In this document: in pieces, positions 21,524 through 33,012 of the stretch | Position numbering within the stretch: position 1 is the first letter of the stretch | Layout: each line of letters opens with the position of its first letter | Assembly (NCBI GenBank): GCA_039720395.1 | Contig: CM077834.1 | Location: 3,554,607 to 3,618,606, forward strand | Direction: 5' to 3' | From: Liquidambar formosana | Taxonomy: Eukaryota > Streptophyta > Magnoliopsida > Saxifragales > Altingiaceae | DNA: 64,000 nt | Made by a program: the position numbers and the translations under genes | Notes under the pieces: generated by a model | The model's input: the letters and a program-made list of their open reading frames with translations, nothing else | What the model was told of the DNA's origin: nothing | Databases searched by the model: none

Positions 21524-24500
21524 ATGGGGTTTTTGGTGACAACCCTAATTTTCATAGTGACGGGAATCATTGCGTCCCTTTGTACCAGAATCTGCTGCAA
21601 CAAAGGACCTTCTACTAATTTGTATGCTCTCTCTCTCTCTATATATACGCACGTATATGTGTGCCCTAGTATTTGAATTGTGGCAGCTGAATTAATTGAA
21701 TTACTGCCGTGATCTGAAAGTTCAGTTATTCCTATATAGATTTGGGTTTTCTAGCATTGGCGAATGGGTTAGACAAACGGAAGCTTAGGCTGTGTTTGGA
21801 TGAGGAATTTGGAAAAAGAAAATCTGTAGAATTTTGAAATGACAGGAATTTCAGAGTTGATAATTCATAACTGTCAGAATCGTATTCCTTGTTTGGTTGA
21901 AATTTTTAAAAATAGGAATTTTTTTCAATAGAATTTCGCAATTACATTGATGGGCGCTGGCGGTGGGTCATGGGAGTTGCACCTTCGATAAGAAAAGACT
22001 TCCTTTTGAGTACATTTAGGATTACCACTTTGCACCCGTCATAGTATTAATTTCACTTGAAATATCAACTCAACTTACAAATAAGTAAAGAAATAAATTT
22101 GTCTGGGATTGGCTAAAAAAGGTGCTGTTTAGTCATCTGTTCCATCTGAGGCTATATGTTCTGATAAATTATACTTCGTAGTCAATTACGGAGTACTTTG
22201 TTTCTGACAAACTAAATCCATGTCATTATTGCTCGTCCTCTTTATTTTTGACGCTTTGTACATATGCAGTCCTTGATTTCATTGTACATGAAGAAACACT
22301 CCCTTTCTATTTCTTGTTGTTTTCCAAATTGGTGCTACCTTCAACTTCTCCTGAATGCATTTATTTGTTATTTTAGTGTTTCATTTCCTGCTGTTTGTCC
22401 ATGTCAACATCCTCATTTCGACAATGTTCAATCTTTATTTTATTTTTTACATTTTTCTTGAGCCATAGGATTTCCTTAGTCAGGCTTTTTAGGGGATTTT
22501 GTATATATTTTCCCTAATGTTTTTTGGCTATAGTCATTGCTGCCATTGAAAATGAATATGGCTGCCAGCAGAAGGGAGAGTAGGAATTATTTGTTAAAAC
22601 TCTGCGAGTGTTAAGGTGCTATTGCAATTCTGGATTTTTTTAATCTATGTCAACTCAATCAGCCAGATCTTGCAGAAGAGATCCTTTACAGATTCATTTC
22701 TGAGTGTTTGCAGTGCCTTCTCGCTGATAAAATATGTTTATTTGTTTTAAAAAATGCATGTCCATCAAACAGATGCTAATGCATGTTATTGTTAATGATT
22801 AGTGTTATCATGGAAAACCATGGTTCAAAGTTTGATAGGGATTTGGTATAGATGATCATGGCACCTCTAGATTTAGTTAATTCATTCAACTAGCTATTAA
22901 GGAACATATCTTATATATAAAATCATATCAAGCCAACCTCATTATAGTTGGATGGCACCATGAATTACTAAACTACCAAAATTAGATTAGTCTAATTTTC
23001 CAACTCATGCCACACTTTTTTGCATGAAAGCTGCTACCCATCAGATTCCTACTATAATTGTTTTAAACTGCCTAATGGATAACTGAAGTGAAAAGAGGGA
23101 TAAAGTGAGGTAAGGGCCATGTGCACAGTGCGTGTGACCCTCTGTAGTATACACTAGAGGGAGCGTGCACTTTACCTTACTCTGCCCCCTCTTTTCTCTT
23201 TAGTTACCTGTTATTTAGCTCATGGTAGATTGTAGAGAGTTTAATGGGTAATCGGTTTCATCATGGTACATATTGGATAAGTTTCCAAAATTTGATTTTT
23301 TATTAAGTTACTATTTTGCCTTTGAAACTTCAATTTAGATGTAGTTGTCATGGGTTTTTTGGTAATTCAAAGTTTCCATTCTCCAAAGGATTGGCTTAAT
23401 ATAATAGTATAGTTTTGTTTTTCCTTCACGGTCACTTTAGATTAGAGCTGCTGTAGGATCATCTTATCTTCTTGTCATTTACAAATGGCTAATCTGTATT
23501 TTGTGATGCAGGTTCCACCTAACATTGGTTATTACTGCAACAGTTTGCTGTTGGATGATGTAAGTTCATGTCTGATTTTCTTTTTCTTTATTTCTCGAAT
23601 AATCACTGGATTATGGAACATTTGAGATCTCTAAAAACTGATTTTATATGTCAGACTTATATATTCTTCCTTGGGCTTCTTTGGGCCCTAGCGTATGTTT
23701 TCTTGTGCTCAAGTCACTCTTCATGCATCTATAGATTAGGATAAACAAGTGAAATTCAAGACCATATGAAATAAATCCAGGTGTTGAATGTGTATTGGGG
23801 ACTGAAACCTCCTGATTTTTTCTTGGCTCCATGATGGTGTGTTTAGGTGAATGGAAGACTGTATTCTTCTTTTTTAAACTACATCAATCCTGTCAGATAT
23901 TTTCCTCTATAGTATATGCTAGGTTGAACCGGTGGATTTGCAAGAGCAGACTCCTGAATGCTTGAGTACAAGACATACCAGTTTGTTCCCTTTATACAGC
24001 ATCAATATTGATGTCCATGAATAGCATAGAATGTAACTGGGAAGATGAAAAGAAAAAGAGAAGGAATATGTGAGTCTAACTTGTTGACTCGGGTCCTTCA
24101 CACCCCAAAGTTACCAAAGAGGATAATTGTTGAGATTCAGCTCCTCCTGAATCATTGTAATTGTGAAACTGCTCTCCCAACAAGGTGTTGCAAATCATGG
24201 TATAGAGGAGCACTGCTGTAATTTCTCTGAAAGGGCGAAAGTGCGAAACAACTACTCTCAGTTTTTCTGAAGTGAATGAAGGTGCTCCTATGTACCTTGG
24301 TATGCTGCAATTGGTGTTAGTTTGGGGATTGCCTCAATTGTTGAAATTATGACTCTAGAGGAAGAGGTTGTTTTTCTTGAAGATAAAGTTCTAAATTGCT
24401 TACTAAAGGACTCAATTTTGTTTGTCATTTCAACTTTGACACTGGCTAAATGGCTGATGACTATATAGTGTTTAGGTGCCTATATTGTTGAACTGGATAT

Positions 24501-24786
24501 ATTTTTGCTGTAATCAGGAGCTAAATCAGAAGTTTATGCATATAGCAGCTTGAACTGCACAATTTTTTTTTGAAGTCAATTTTAAATGACTCAGATTCAT
24601 TTTCTTTTTCTTTTTTCGTTCAATGATGATATGGTAAACAAACATGTTATTGTGTTTATCACCATGGTATTTTGTTTCCTTACAATCAGAGTCACTGTAT
24701 TGTTCTTTTGCTTTATCAGGTGGGCAATTGTATATCTTGCACAGATGAAACCACTCATAGTGCCAATTCTGAGTGAAGGGGAGTGA
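21524..24786 (+). CDS. VHA-e: V-type proton ATPase V0 subunit e (70 aa)
   Basis: Three coding exons, join(21524..21621, 23512..23559, 24720..24786), total 213 nt. The protein starts [20 protein letters not shown] and contains [33 protein letters not shown] and [11 protein letters not shown], with two membrane helices. This matches the small plant VHA-e/yeast Vma9-type subunit in length and sequence. It belongs to the membrane V0 sector of the proton pump of the tonoplast and trans-Golgi endosomes and is needed for V0 assembly. All introns have GT-AG ends (GTATGC, GTAAGT; ATGCAG, TATCAG). The leader probably has an intron too, from near 21222 to an acceptor near 21477-21494, judged by consensus only. 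A short repeat relic (about 21788-21960, GTGTTTGGATGAGG) sits in the first coding intron. The gene looks intact and ordinary. Confidence 0.93.
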
Positions 24787-25134
24787 GGTTGTTTTTGAAG
24801 GAATACGTACAACCCTCTTGGTAAACCGGTAAACCGACATTATGGATTGGTCACTGAAGATTATCTGATTTCAGGTCTAATGGATCATAGATTCCTCATG
24901 TTGGATTTGTATGTAATCTTATTGGATCATAGGACATTAAATTGATTCTACACTTGTGTGACTCTTTACTTGCTTTATAACAGTTGTTTCTTTATCTCTC
25001 ATTCAATAGTGAAAATTCAGTGGGTGATGATGGGAATATTAATTTGTAATCTGGATGAAATAAGTGTTGGTAAATATAGTCTCTCGTTTTATCAAACAAT
25101 TCCTCTTATTTTGACTGAAAATGTGAAAGAATAA

Positions 25135-25142
25135 GGTGCGGG
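25135..25142. repeat. 8-bp target-site duplication (left) of hAT element
   Basis: GGTGCGGG at 25135-25142 is repeated exactly at 25801-25808, flanking the element at 25143-25800. An 8-bp duplication is diagnostic of the hAT superfamily. Confidence 0.9.
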
Positions 25143-25800
25143 TAGGGATGGCAATGGGTCGGGTCGGATGCGGGTCGGCACTACCCCATACCCGACCCGA
25201 CCTTTAATTTCTTATACCCATGCCCGACCCGATACCCGATGGGTATGAACAATTAACCCCCATCCCCGATCCACTGTTTTATTGGACTACCCATGCCCGA
25301 CCCGCCCATACCCGACCGCCCTGTTGTGAGGATTTTTTTCCCCCAAATTCCATTTTTTTTGTTACTTACACCTATTACATGTTATTCATATAATCATATA
25401 CCAAGCTTATAAATGTTTTTAGCACCTAATTAATATGATCTTGTTCAAATAAAATCATACCTAATATGATCACACAAATATTATACACAAACATAAAGAT
25501 TAAAAAACAATAAAAATACATAATGAGCCTTCGAATGGACTCCATAAGCCTATATCAAGATAGGTTTAAGTAGGTATTTATATTTTATTGTAAAAAATAT
25601 ATATATTTTGTAAATATATCGGGTCGGGTTGGGTCTTCGGGTTTTTTCTTGTTGGGGTCCATACCCGACCCGTACCCGAAATTTTTTAAAAATTTATACC
25701 CATACCCGACCCGATACCCGAAAAAAAATAAAAAATACCCGCCCATTCGGGTATGGATCGAGTCGGGACCCTATGGATCGGGGCGAAATTGCCATCCCTA
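25143..25800. mobile_element. Non-autonomous hAT element with perfect target duplication
   Basis: The 658-bp element has ends TAGGGATGGCAAT and ATTGCCATCCCTA (a 13-bp perfect terminal inverted repeat) and an 8-bp direct repeat outside. Subterminal regions are dense in GGGTCGGG/CCCGACCC motifs on both sides and the middle is AT-rich. It encodes no transposase. It sits 24.5 kb downstream-side of VHA-e's last exon by only about 350 bp, and exactly at the left edge of the duplicated RLP segment. Confidence 0.92.
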
Positions 25801-25806
25801 GGTGCG

Positions 25807-26735
25807 GGTTCACTTTGTGCGTTGCTCCTCTTTCGTGTTTTGCTTATGATTATGTATTCCTCTAATTTGAATAGCTTAATTTAAGCTTGGCTCTTTGTGG
25901 GATTGTTTCCCTTAAAAAAATTTTAAAAATAAAAATAAAAATGGAGAGAGAGAGGCATCCATGGCAGCTTGGCTGAATTTCTTCCTTTTAGGCTTGGTGA
26001 AATGGAGGCACCATAGCTTGATTCATATTTTGATTTGAAACCCTGTGGAAAATTTCTCCATTCGTCTACTGCTATACCCACCCGGGTTTAGGCCCAAGCC
26101 GGTTGTCATGGTAATTTGCTCATACAATTCCCAAATTGGGCTTTAAGACTGATTCTAGCCCGAGTTTGACTTGAATGCGATTGGTGTGATCCGACCCGCA
26201 AATTGTATGGTTACAACAGAATATAATGTGTTATGGCTTTGATTTATAATGCACTACATTTTCCTGTTAGTTTTCTGTGTGGAATTATGATTTGTGCTGT
26301 TGTTGGCTGAGAGGGAATCAATGGTAGATGATTGTGGGCGTGGGTTTGAACTTTGAAAGCAATGTGAATGAAGAAGTCCTACAAGTCGGGGTGGAAATTG
26401 TTGGGTCTTAGTCTTGTGCTTGCTAGTCATTTGCAACACACTGCTTTTTCTGGAACACGCGTGCCACATGAAGAGTCTTTGACGGGTATTACAAGCATTC
26501 TCTTGCTTCTCTCTCGGGTCTAAAACTAAAGCACCTTTAATGTGTGTATTAGACAGGGTGGAAATTGTTGGGTCTTAGTCTTGTGCTTGCTAGTCATTTG
26601 CAACACACTGCTTTTTCTGGAACACGCGTGCCACGTGAAGAGTCTTTGACGGGTATTACAAGCATTCTCTAGCTTCTCTCTCGGGTCTAAAACTGAAGCA
26701 CCTTTGATGTGTGAATTAGACAGGAAAAGAAATCA
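25807..26735. repeat. Segmental duplication, copy A (RLP upstream flank)
   Basis: From GTTCACTTTGTGCGTTGCTCC to GTGTGAATTAGA this segment is about 95% identical, by eye, to 32105-33012. Inside is a 167-bp tandem repeat (GTGGAAATTG at 26391 and 26558), also present in the other copy with the same period (32678 and 32845). No gene is supported in it; the small open frames are shared by chance through the duplication. Downstream (26736-27118) lies the RLP-A promoter region, with AAAGCACCTTTAA repeats. Confidence 0.88.
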
Positions 26736-27118
26736 AAAGCCATCACCTTTAACGTGTGGAATATGAAAAGGAAAATAAAAGATGGAGAAAAGAGAAAAAC
26801 TAAAGCACCTTTAATTGTGTGAATATGAAATGAAAGGGAAAACAAAAGATGAAGAGAAGAAAAAGTAGAGTAAAAGACAAACTATTATTAGCGCATTTTT
26901 ACATTGTATCAAAGTGTAAAGTTGGTCATACATTCAGACTAGTTTTTGTCAATCAATGGATATCTCAACTGGACGACTGTATATAGATCCAACGGTGAAC
27001 GGTGTAAACTGAAGGCAAATAATAGATTTGTTGCAAACTGAAACAATCGCACTTCTCTACTATTAGTTTGATGGGGCCAAACCATTAGGTAGACTTGGAA
27101 TTTTCCATTGACTTGGCA

Positions 27119-27130
27119 GTATATATATAG
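27119..27130 (+). promoter_or_regulatory. TATA box of RLP-A
   Basis: TATATATATAG lies about 90 bp upstream of the RLP-A start codon, preceded by TTTTCCATTGACTTGGCAG. The same block precedes RLP-B (TATA at 38789) and is found without a gene at 37650, which marks it as the conserved promoter of the cluster. Confidence 0.7.
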
Positions 27131-27214
27131 TATCCATATTCACGTAACCTCCTGCCTCAACAATCATAATTATTCATTTCTTTAGATTTTTTTTTGGCAA
27201 CTCTTGAAGGAAAG

Positions 27215-30200
27215 ATGGGATGGTTTAAGTGCCTCTGCTTCCTACTCTTTCTCTCGCATTCTGATCAAGTTAATTGTTCACCCTCTTTATCTTCAAATTC
27301 CTCTTCTACTACCCAATTATGCCGTTATGAGGAGAGCGTTGCTCTTCTCCAATTCAAGAGCACCTTTTCCTTTGATAGTCCTGCTTCTTCTAATCTTTGT
27401 GACGAATCTTATCCAAAGATGGTGTCTTGGAATGTGGGTAATGATTGCTGCTCGTGGGATGGTGTCACGTGCGATAGGATGACGGGCCACGTGATTGGCC
27501 TGGACCTCAGTTGCAGTTGGCTTAATGGCACCATCCATTCCAACAGTAGCCTCTTTCTTCTTTCTCACCTCCAATGGCTCGACCTTGCTCACAATCACTT
27601 CCATGATTCCCCAATTTCGTATAAGTTCGGTGGGTTTGCGAGTTTGACGCATCTCAACCTCTCTTTCTCTGTATTTTCAGGCCTTATTCCATCAGAAATC
27701 TCCCACTTGTCTAAATTAGTTTCACTTGATCTCTCTCGGAATGGGGATTGTCAACTAGAAACACGAAGTCTAAAAAGACTTGCTCAAAACCTAACCCAGT
27801 TAACAGAACTTTTTCTCACACAAGTGAACATGTCTTTGGTTGAACCTAGTTCCTTGTTGAATTTGTCTTCTTCTTTGACATCTCTCGATCTGGGTAAATG
27901 TGGATTGCATGGGGAACTCCCAGATAACATTTTCCGCCAACCAAACCTACAGGTGCTCAGGTTAAACAGAAACTCTGATCTCTCTGGTTATTTTCCAAAT
28001 ATCAACTGGAGTAACTCCCTCAAAATTTTGGATCTCTCTTACACAAGTTTTTCAGGAGAAGTACTTGATTCGATCGGCCATATAAAGTCTTTGAATTATT
28101 TGGATTTGTCGGGCATGAATTTCCCAGGACAAGTACTCAATTCGATTGGCAATCTGAAGTCTCTGAATTATTTGGATCTCTCAGGCATGAATTTCTTCGG
28201 AGAAGTACCCGATTCGATCGGCAATCTGAAGTCTTTGAATTATTTGAACCTCTCAGGCATCTCGAGCACGAATTTCTCAGGAAAAGTTCCCGATTCGATT
28301 GGCAATCTAAAGTCCTTGAATTATTTGGACATCTCGGGCACAAATTTCTCAGGAAAAGTACCTGATGCAATTGGCAATCTGAAGTCCTTGAATTATTTGG
28401 ACCTCTCGGCCACAAATTTTTCAGGAGAAGTACCTAATTCAATCAGCAATCTAAATTCCTTGAATTATTTGGATCTTTCTAGTTGCAGATTTGCTGGGTC
28501 TATTCCAACATCACTTGGGAACCTTACACAAATCACTCATTTGGACCTCTCTTCTAACCATTTCATTGGTGAGATTCCATCATCACTGTCAAACCTTGGG
28601 CAACTCACTCATTTAGACCTCTCACACAACAAATTTAGTCTGGTCCAATTCTCTATCGTCAACATGACACGACTTGTTAGCATAGACCTTTCAAATAATC
28701 AACTAGCGGGCCCCATTCCTTCCCAAGTTCTTCCAAATAGCAAGCTAGCCGAGTCCGTCCCTTCCCAAGTACTTCCGAATTTGAAATATCTGGACTTATC
28801 TCATAACTCACTCAACGGGACAATTCCATCTTGGGTTTTTATTGCACCATCATTGTTACGATTAGACCTCAGTCATAACCATCTCACTGGTCAAATCCAT
28901 GAATTCCAGTACATTTCATTAGAGGAAATCAATTTAGATGATAATGAGCTACAAGGTCCCATTCCGAGGTCAGTTTTTCAACTCGTGAACCTCACTTATC
29001 TCTCATTCTCATCAAATAATTTAAGTGGGACTGTGGAGGCATACAAGTTTGTAAACCTCAAAAATCTAGGAAGCCTCGATCTTTCAAATAACAATCTATC
29101 ATGGAGCACCAACAACAATATCAACTTTACCTTGCCCAAATTTACTAGATTGACATTATCATCCTGCAACTTGAGTCAATTCCCAAATTTCTTAATAGCC
29201 CTTGAGAATTTGCAAGTGCTAGACCTTTCCAACAACAAAATTCATGGCGAGTTTCCAAATTGGGTGTGGGACACAGGGAATGATTCATTGTATGATCTGA
29301 ATCTTTCTTCCAACTTGTTGACAGGTGTAGTGCAACTTCCATGGAAAAATCTTCAGTATATTGACCTTGATTCCAACTTGCTTCAAGGACCACTTCTAAT
29401 CCCACCGCTTTCCACGATTTACTTTTCAATCTCAAACAACAAATTGACTGGAAAGATCCCTTCTTCAATTTGCAATGTGAGTTCCCTAGATAGTCTCGAT
29501 TTGTCTAATAATAGCTTTAGTGGCATAATTCCACAATGTTTGGGAAACTTCAGCAGTGATCTTTCAGTGTTGGATCTACGGATGAATAGCTTTCATGGCA
29601 CCATCCCTGAAACGTTTGCAATGGGCAATGACTTGAGAAATCTAAACTTTAATGGCAATCAATTGGAAGGACCATTGCCACAGTCTTTAATCAATTGTAG
29701 AAACTTGGAAGTCTTGGATGTTGGAAACAACAAGATACATGATACATTCCCTAGTTGGTTGGATAGTCTTCCAAATCTACATGTTCTTGTCTTGCGTTCA
29801 AATAGATTCCACGGTCTTATAGGCAATTCCACGACTGAGATTCCCTTCCCCAAGTTGCGGATTTTCGACCTCTCTCACAATAAGTTCACTGGCCTCTTGC
29901 CGATGAAATACTTGAAGAATTTGAAAGCTATGATCAATATTGATGAGGGAAAAACTCAACTGAGTTACATGGGGCAAGCCTATTGTCAAGATTCGGTGAT
30001 GGTAACAATGAAAGGAGTGGAAATTGAATTAGTGAAAATCCAAACCATCTTCACAACTATTGATTTGTCCAACAATAAATTCCGAGGAGAGATTCCAAAG
30101 TTCATTGGAAATCTTATTTCACTTCGAGTGCTCAACTTTTCACATAATAGCCTTATAGGACAAATTCCACCATCACTAGCGAACTTAACGCTGCTTGAAT

Positions 30201-30658
30201 CGTTAGACCTCTCTTCCAATAAGCTTGATGGCACAATTCCTCCCCAATTGACAGATTTGACATTCCTTGCAGTCTTAAACCTTTCGCATAACGATTTGGT
30301 GGGACTAATACCTCAAGGGAAACAGTTTGCTACATTTGAAAACAATTCTTACATTGGAAACTCGGGGTTGTGTGGATTTCCGTTGTCGAGGAAATGTGGT
30401 AATGATGAGGCAACACAGCCACCAGGCCCAACACCTTTGATTGAAAAAGAAGACAATTCTGAGTTTTATGGTGGATTTGAATGGAAAGCGGTGGCGATGG
30501 GGTATGGAAGCAGAACAATATTTGGCTTGATTATGGGCTTTCTTATGTTCTTAACTGGAAAACCTGAATGGTTTGTGAGACTTGTTGAAGGAGGACGACA
30601 CAAAAAGGTGAAAAAATCGAACAAGAGTGCTCATAGTCGTGGAGGAAGAAGAAATTAG
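27215..30658 (+). CDS. LRR receptor-like protein (RLP-A), intact
   Basis: Single exon, 1147 aa, ATG at 27215 (the frame is open seven codons further up, but this is the first ATG and starts the signal peptide MGWFKCLCFLLFLSH). Parts in order: N-terminal LRR cap with Cys pairs (NDCCSWDGVTCD, about residue 80), about 30 extracellular LRRs (LxxLxLSxNxLxGxIP), a non-LRR island (about 950-985, LSYMGQAYCQDSVMVTMKG), four more LRRs, a Cys cap (GLCGFPLSRKCG), an acidic spacer, and one membrane helix. That helix holds GLIMG, a GxxxG motif of the kind RLPs use to pair with SOBIR1-like kinases. A short basic tail follows; there is no kinase. The family (Cf-9, Ve1, RLP12 class) recognises extracellular ligands at the plasma membrane in immunity or development. 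The ligand here is unknown. LRRs at 28080-28490 are nearly identical to each other. Confidence 0.95.
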   Translation: MGWFKCLCFLLFLSHSDQVNCSPSLSSNSSSTTQLCRYEESVALLQFKSTFSFDSPASSNLCDESYPKMVSWNVGNDCCSWDGVTCDRMTGHVIGLDLSCSWLNGTIHSNSSLFLLSHLQWLDLAHNHFHDSPISYKFGGFASLTHLNLSFSVFSGLIPSEISHLSKLVSLDLSRNGDCQLETRSLKRLAQNLTQLTELFLTQVNMSLVEPSSLLNLSSSLTSLDLGKCGLHGELPDNIFRQPNLQVLRLNRNSDLSGYFPNINWSNSLKILDLSYTSFSGEVLDSIGHIKSLNYLDLSGMNFPGQVLNSIGNLKSLNYLDLSGMNFFGEVPDSIGNLKSLNYLNLSGISSTNFSGKVPDSIGNLKSLNYLDISGTNFSGKVPDAIGNLKSLNYLDLSATNFSGEVPNSISNLNSLNYLDLSSCRFAGSIPTSLGNLTQITHLDLSSNHFIGEIPSSLSNLGQLTHLDLSHNKFSLVQFSIVNMTRLVSIDLSNNQLAGPIPSQVLPNSKLAESVPSQVLPNLKYLDLSHNSLNGTIPSWVFIAPSLLRLDLSHNHLTGQIHEFQYISLEEINLDDNELQGPIPRSVFQLVNLTYLSFSSNNLSGTVEAYKFVNLKNLGSLDLSNNNLSWSTNNNINFTLPKFTRLTLSSCNLSQFPNFLIALENLQVLDLSNNKIHGEFPNWVWDTGNDSLYDLNLSSNLLTGVVQLPWKNLQYIDLDSNLLQGPLLIPPLSTIYFSISNNKLTGKIPSSICNVSSLDSLDLSNNSFSGIIPQCLGNFSSDLSVLDLRMNSFHGTIPETFAMGNDLRNLNFNGNQLEGPLPQSLINCRNLEVLDVGNNKIHDTFPSWLDSLPNLHVLVLRSNRFHGLIGNSTTEIPFPKLRIFDLSHNKFTGLLPMKYLKNLKAMINIDEGKTQLSYMGQAYCQDSVMVTMKGVEIELVKIQTIFTTIDLSNNKFRGEIPKFIGNLISLRVLNFSHNSLIGQIPPSLANLTLLESLDLSSNKLDGTIPPQLTDLTFLAVLNLSHNDLVGLIPQGKQFATFENNSYIGNSGLCGFPLSRKCGNDEATQPPGPTPLIEKEDNSEFYGGFEWKAVAMGYGSRTIFGLIMGFLMFLTGKPEWFVRLVEGGRHKKVKKSNKSAHSRGGRRN
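28050..28490 (+). repeat. Homogenised 72-bp LRR array inside RLP-A
   Basis: Six successive LRR units share the frame SIGNLKSLNYLDLSG with 72-bp spacing. One unit is 27 residues instead of 24 (GISSTNFSG, extra residues near 28258-28270). RLP-B has about seven such units at 39720-40200. Near-identity within a gene indicates recent unequal exchange or gene conversion. Confidence 0.85.
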
Positions 30659-31044
30659 TAGATTGATGGCTTCCTTAGGTAAGTGATGCAAATGCTTTAA
30701 TTTTGGTATTCTAAGGTCGCATTTGAATTTGTGATAATCTTTATACTTGTAGCCTTGTAGGTATGTTTTAGTGTTTTTAAACATCTATCATACTAGATAA
30801 TTGGGCTGCTAGAACAACCAATTAGTCTTGGTCCCAGTATTTTAAAGCCGTCCGTTGTTTTTTTTTTTTTTTTTTTTTTCATGTGCGAACAAAAATTATG
30901 GATTCTTTCCGTTCGTTGTTTGGGGGTGGGGTAGAAATCTATTATTTAGGTTATTATTGCATTTATATTATTCATGTGCATTGTTCTTTTCTTTTCTTTT
31001 TTGTGCCTTTAATTTTTATTGTGCTAATTAGTAAGTCTCATCTT

Positions 31045-31081
<37 letters not shown>

Positions 31082-31750
31082 TAAATGTTGTGTTTTATGC
31101 ATCATCAAATTGGACTAGAAGAATAATACTCCTAACTTGGAGTGAAATAAGGAGGCTGGGGCGACAACACTCGCACTGTGGCAACGCTGTGTTTCAATTC
31201 AGCCATTCTATTTTAGTTTTCAGAAGCAAGTCAAAGAAGAAGTTGCAGTACTCTTGTTTTTCAACCGGATAATATTGTTGGGATGCCATATTTACCAGAT
31301 TCCTTCCCACCGCCAGTCCCATGCAGCAAGTCATAACAGCATGTAGAGGAAGAGGAACATGCTACATATCATGTATTCATGTGGATCGACCCACCAACAA
31401 GTTAATGTATTTCTCTCAAGGTTTCTGTTTTTGTTGTTGCTAAGCTCACAGATTTCCACTACAATTGAAAAGCAATACATTTCCATATTTATAGCGGCGC
31501 ACTTGATCAGGCAGCTTTGGATGCGACAGGGTATTTTTTAAAAACGTCCAAAAATCCATGTCATTGGGGAACGAAATTAAGTATAAAATATAGGGATGAA
31601 TAGCACAACATTAGCACTGCTCATCAGTTTAAATGTGTCAATATAACTTCTAAAGGATTAATGAAAAAATGGGAAAGCCCTACAGAGCATCTGGAGGTTC
31701 ATTTCGACTTTAACATTTCCTATGGCTTGTTAGGCATAATCGCTTGCCAA
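30659..31750. other. 3' flank of RLP-A, duplicated in the cluster
   Basis: Contains the RLP-A 3' untranslated region and about 1 kb of flank that recurs after RLP-B (42388-43330) and in part at the ghost locus (37798-38260). It has long T-runs (30860-30880, 31048-31080). Open frames such as 30883-31272 cross poly-T and are not credible genes. Confidence 0.7.
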
Positions 31751-31804
31751 TTTTATTTTTTATGTTTTATTTTTATTTTGTAAAATGGAGTTATGGAGTA
31801 AGAG

Positions 31805-32095
31805 CCTATTTGGTTGTCTAATTTGAAATTAAACAATTCAAAAAATTTTACATAGGGTTCAAGGTATGAATCTATTACCTTGAATTAGAATATTTTAAAA
31901 TGTTGGAATTATCATATTGTTAATGTTGTAGAATTAATTTTAAGGAATTCATGAAATGCCACTATTTTGAATTTTCACTCTTATTTGTGATAATAACCAT
32001 CATTTTCTTGAATTTGTTATTTCAAGATGATGGATTTAATGCTATATAAAATTTCTTGAATTATTTAATTTCGAATTAAATAACCAAATAGGCCC
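31805..32095. mobile_element. MITE with ~40-bp TIRs
   Basis: The ends CCTATTTGGTTGTCTAATTT and the reverse-complemented CCTATTTGGTTATTTAATTC continue as GAAATTAAA(C/T)AATTC. TAAGAG is present at 31799-31804 and 32096-32101, a possible target duplication. It is non-coding. Its right end abuts the left edge of duplication copy B. Confidence 0.7.
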
Positions 32096-32104
32096 TAAGA
32101 GTTT

Positions 32105-33012
32105 TGTTCACTTTGTGCATTGCTCCTCTTTTGTGTTTTGCTTATGATTATGTATTCCTCTAATTTGAATAGCTTAATTTAAGCTTGGCTATTTGAGGGA
32201 TTGTTCCCCTTAAAAAATAAAAATAAAAATGGAGAGAGAGAGGTATCAATGGCAGCTTGGCTGAATTTCTTCCTTTAGGCTTGGTGAAATGGAGGCACCA
32301 TAGCTTGATTCATATTTTGATTTGAAACCCTGTGGAAAATTTCTCCATTCGTCTTCTGCTATTCCCACCCGGGTTTAGGCCCAAGCCGGTTGTCATGGTA
32401 ATTTGCTCATACAATTCCCAAATTGGGCTTTAAGACTGATTCTAGCCCGAGTTTGACTTGAATGCGATTGGTGTAATTCGACCCGCAAATTGTATGGTTA
32501 CAACAGAATATAATGTATTATGGCTTTGATTTATAATGCACTACATTTTCCTGTTAGTTTTCTGTGTGGAATTATGATTTGTGCTGTTGTTGGCTGAGAG
32601 GGGATCAATGGTAGATGATTGTAGGCGTGGGTTTGAACTTTGAAAGCAATGTGAATGAAGAAGTCCTACAAGTCGGGGTGGAAATTGTTGGGTCTTAGTC
32701 TTGTGCTTGCTAGTCATTTGCAACACACTTCTTTTTCTGGAACACGCGTGCCACATGAAGAGTCTTTGACGGGTATTACAAGCATTCTCTAGCTTCTCTC
32801 TCGGGTCTAAAACTAAAGCACCTTTAATGTGTGAATTAGACAGGGTGGAAATTGTTGGGTCTTAGTCTTGTGCTTGCTAGTCGTCATTTGCAACATACTG
32901 CTTTTTCTGGAACACGCGTGCCACGTGAAGAGTCTTTGACGGGTATTACAAGCATTCTCTGGCTTCTTTCTCGGGTCTAAAACTAAAGCACCTTTGATGT
33001 GTGAATTAGAGA
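32105..33012. repeat. Segmental duplication, copy B
   Basis: This is the counterpart of 25807-26735, including the 167-bp internal tandem repeat. After GTGTGAATTAGA it jumps directly into RLP coding sequence (33013), whereas copy A continues through about 480 bp of promoter to RLP-A. Copy B has therefore lost the promoter and first codons. Confidence 0.88.

Noticed and set aside
27194..27214. Extending RLP-A seven codons upstream of the ATG
   Set aside because: The upstream codons begin with TTG, not ATG, and the signal peptide starts at the 27215 ATG; the same applies to RLP-B (38860 versus 38875).
28137..28415. 92-aa minus-strand frame with repeated NNSRTSDCQ units
   Set aside because: Antisense reading of the 72-bp LRR repeats; periodic only because the LRRs are.
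28080..28490. CRISPR-like regular repeats
   Set aside because: The regular spacing is the LRR codon repeat; units are contiguous with no unique spacers, and the genome is a plant's. The same holds for the 52-bp array at 62079-62496.
30883..31272. 129-aa plus-strand frame after RLP-A
   Set aside because: Contains a poly-Phe run from T(n) and lies in a flank that recurs non-coding after RLP-B.
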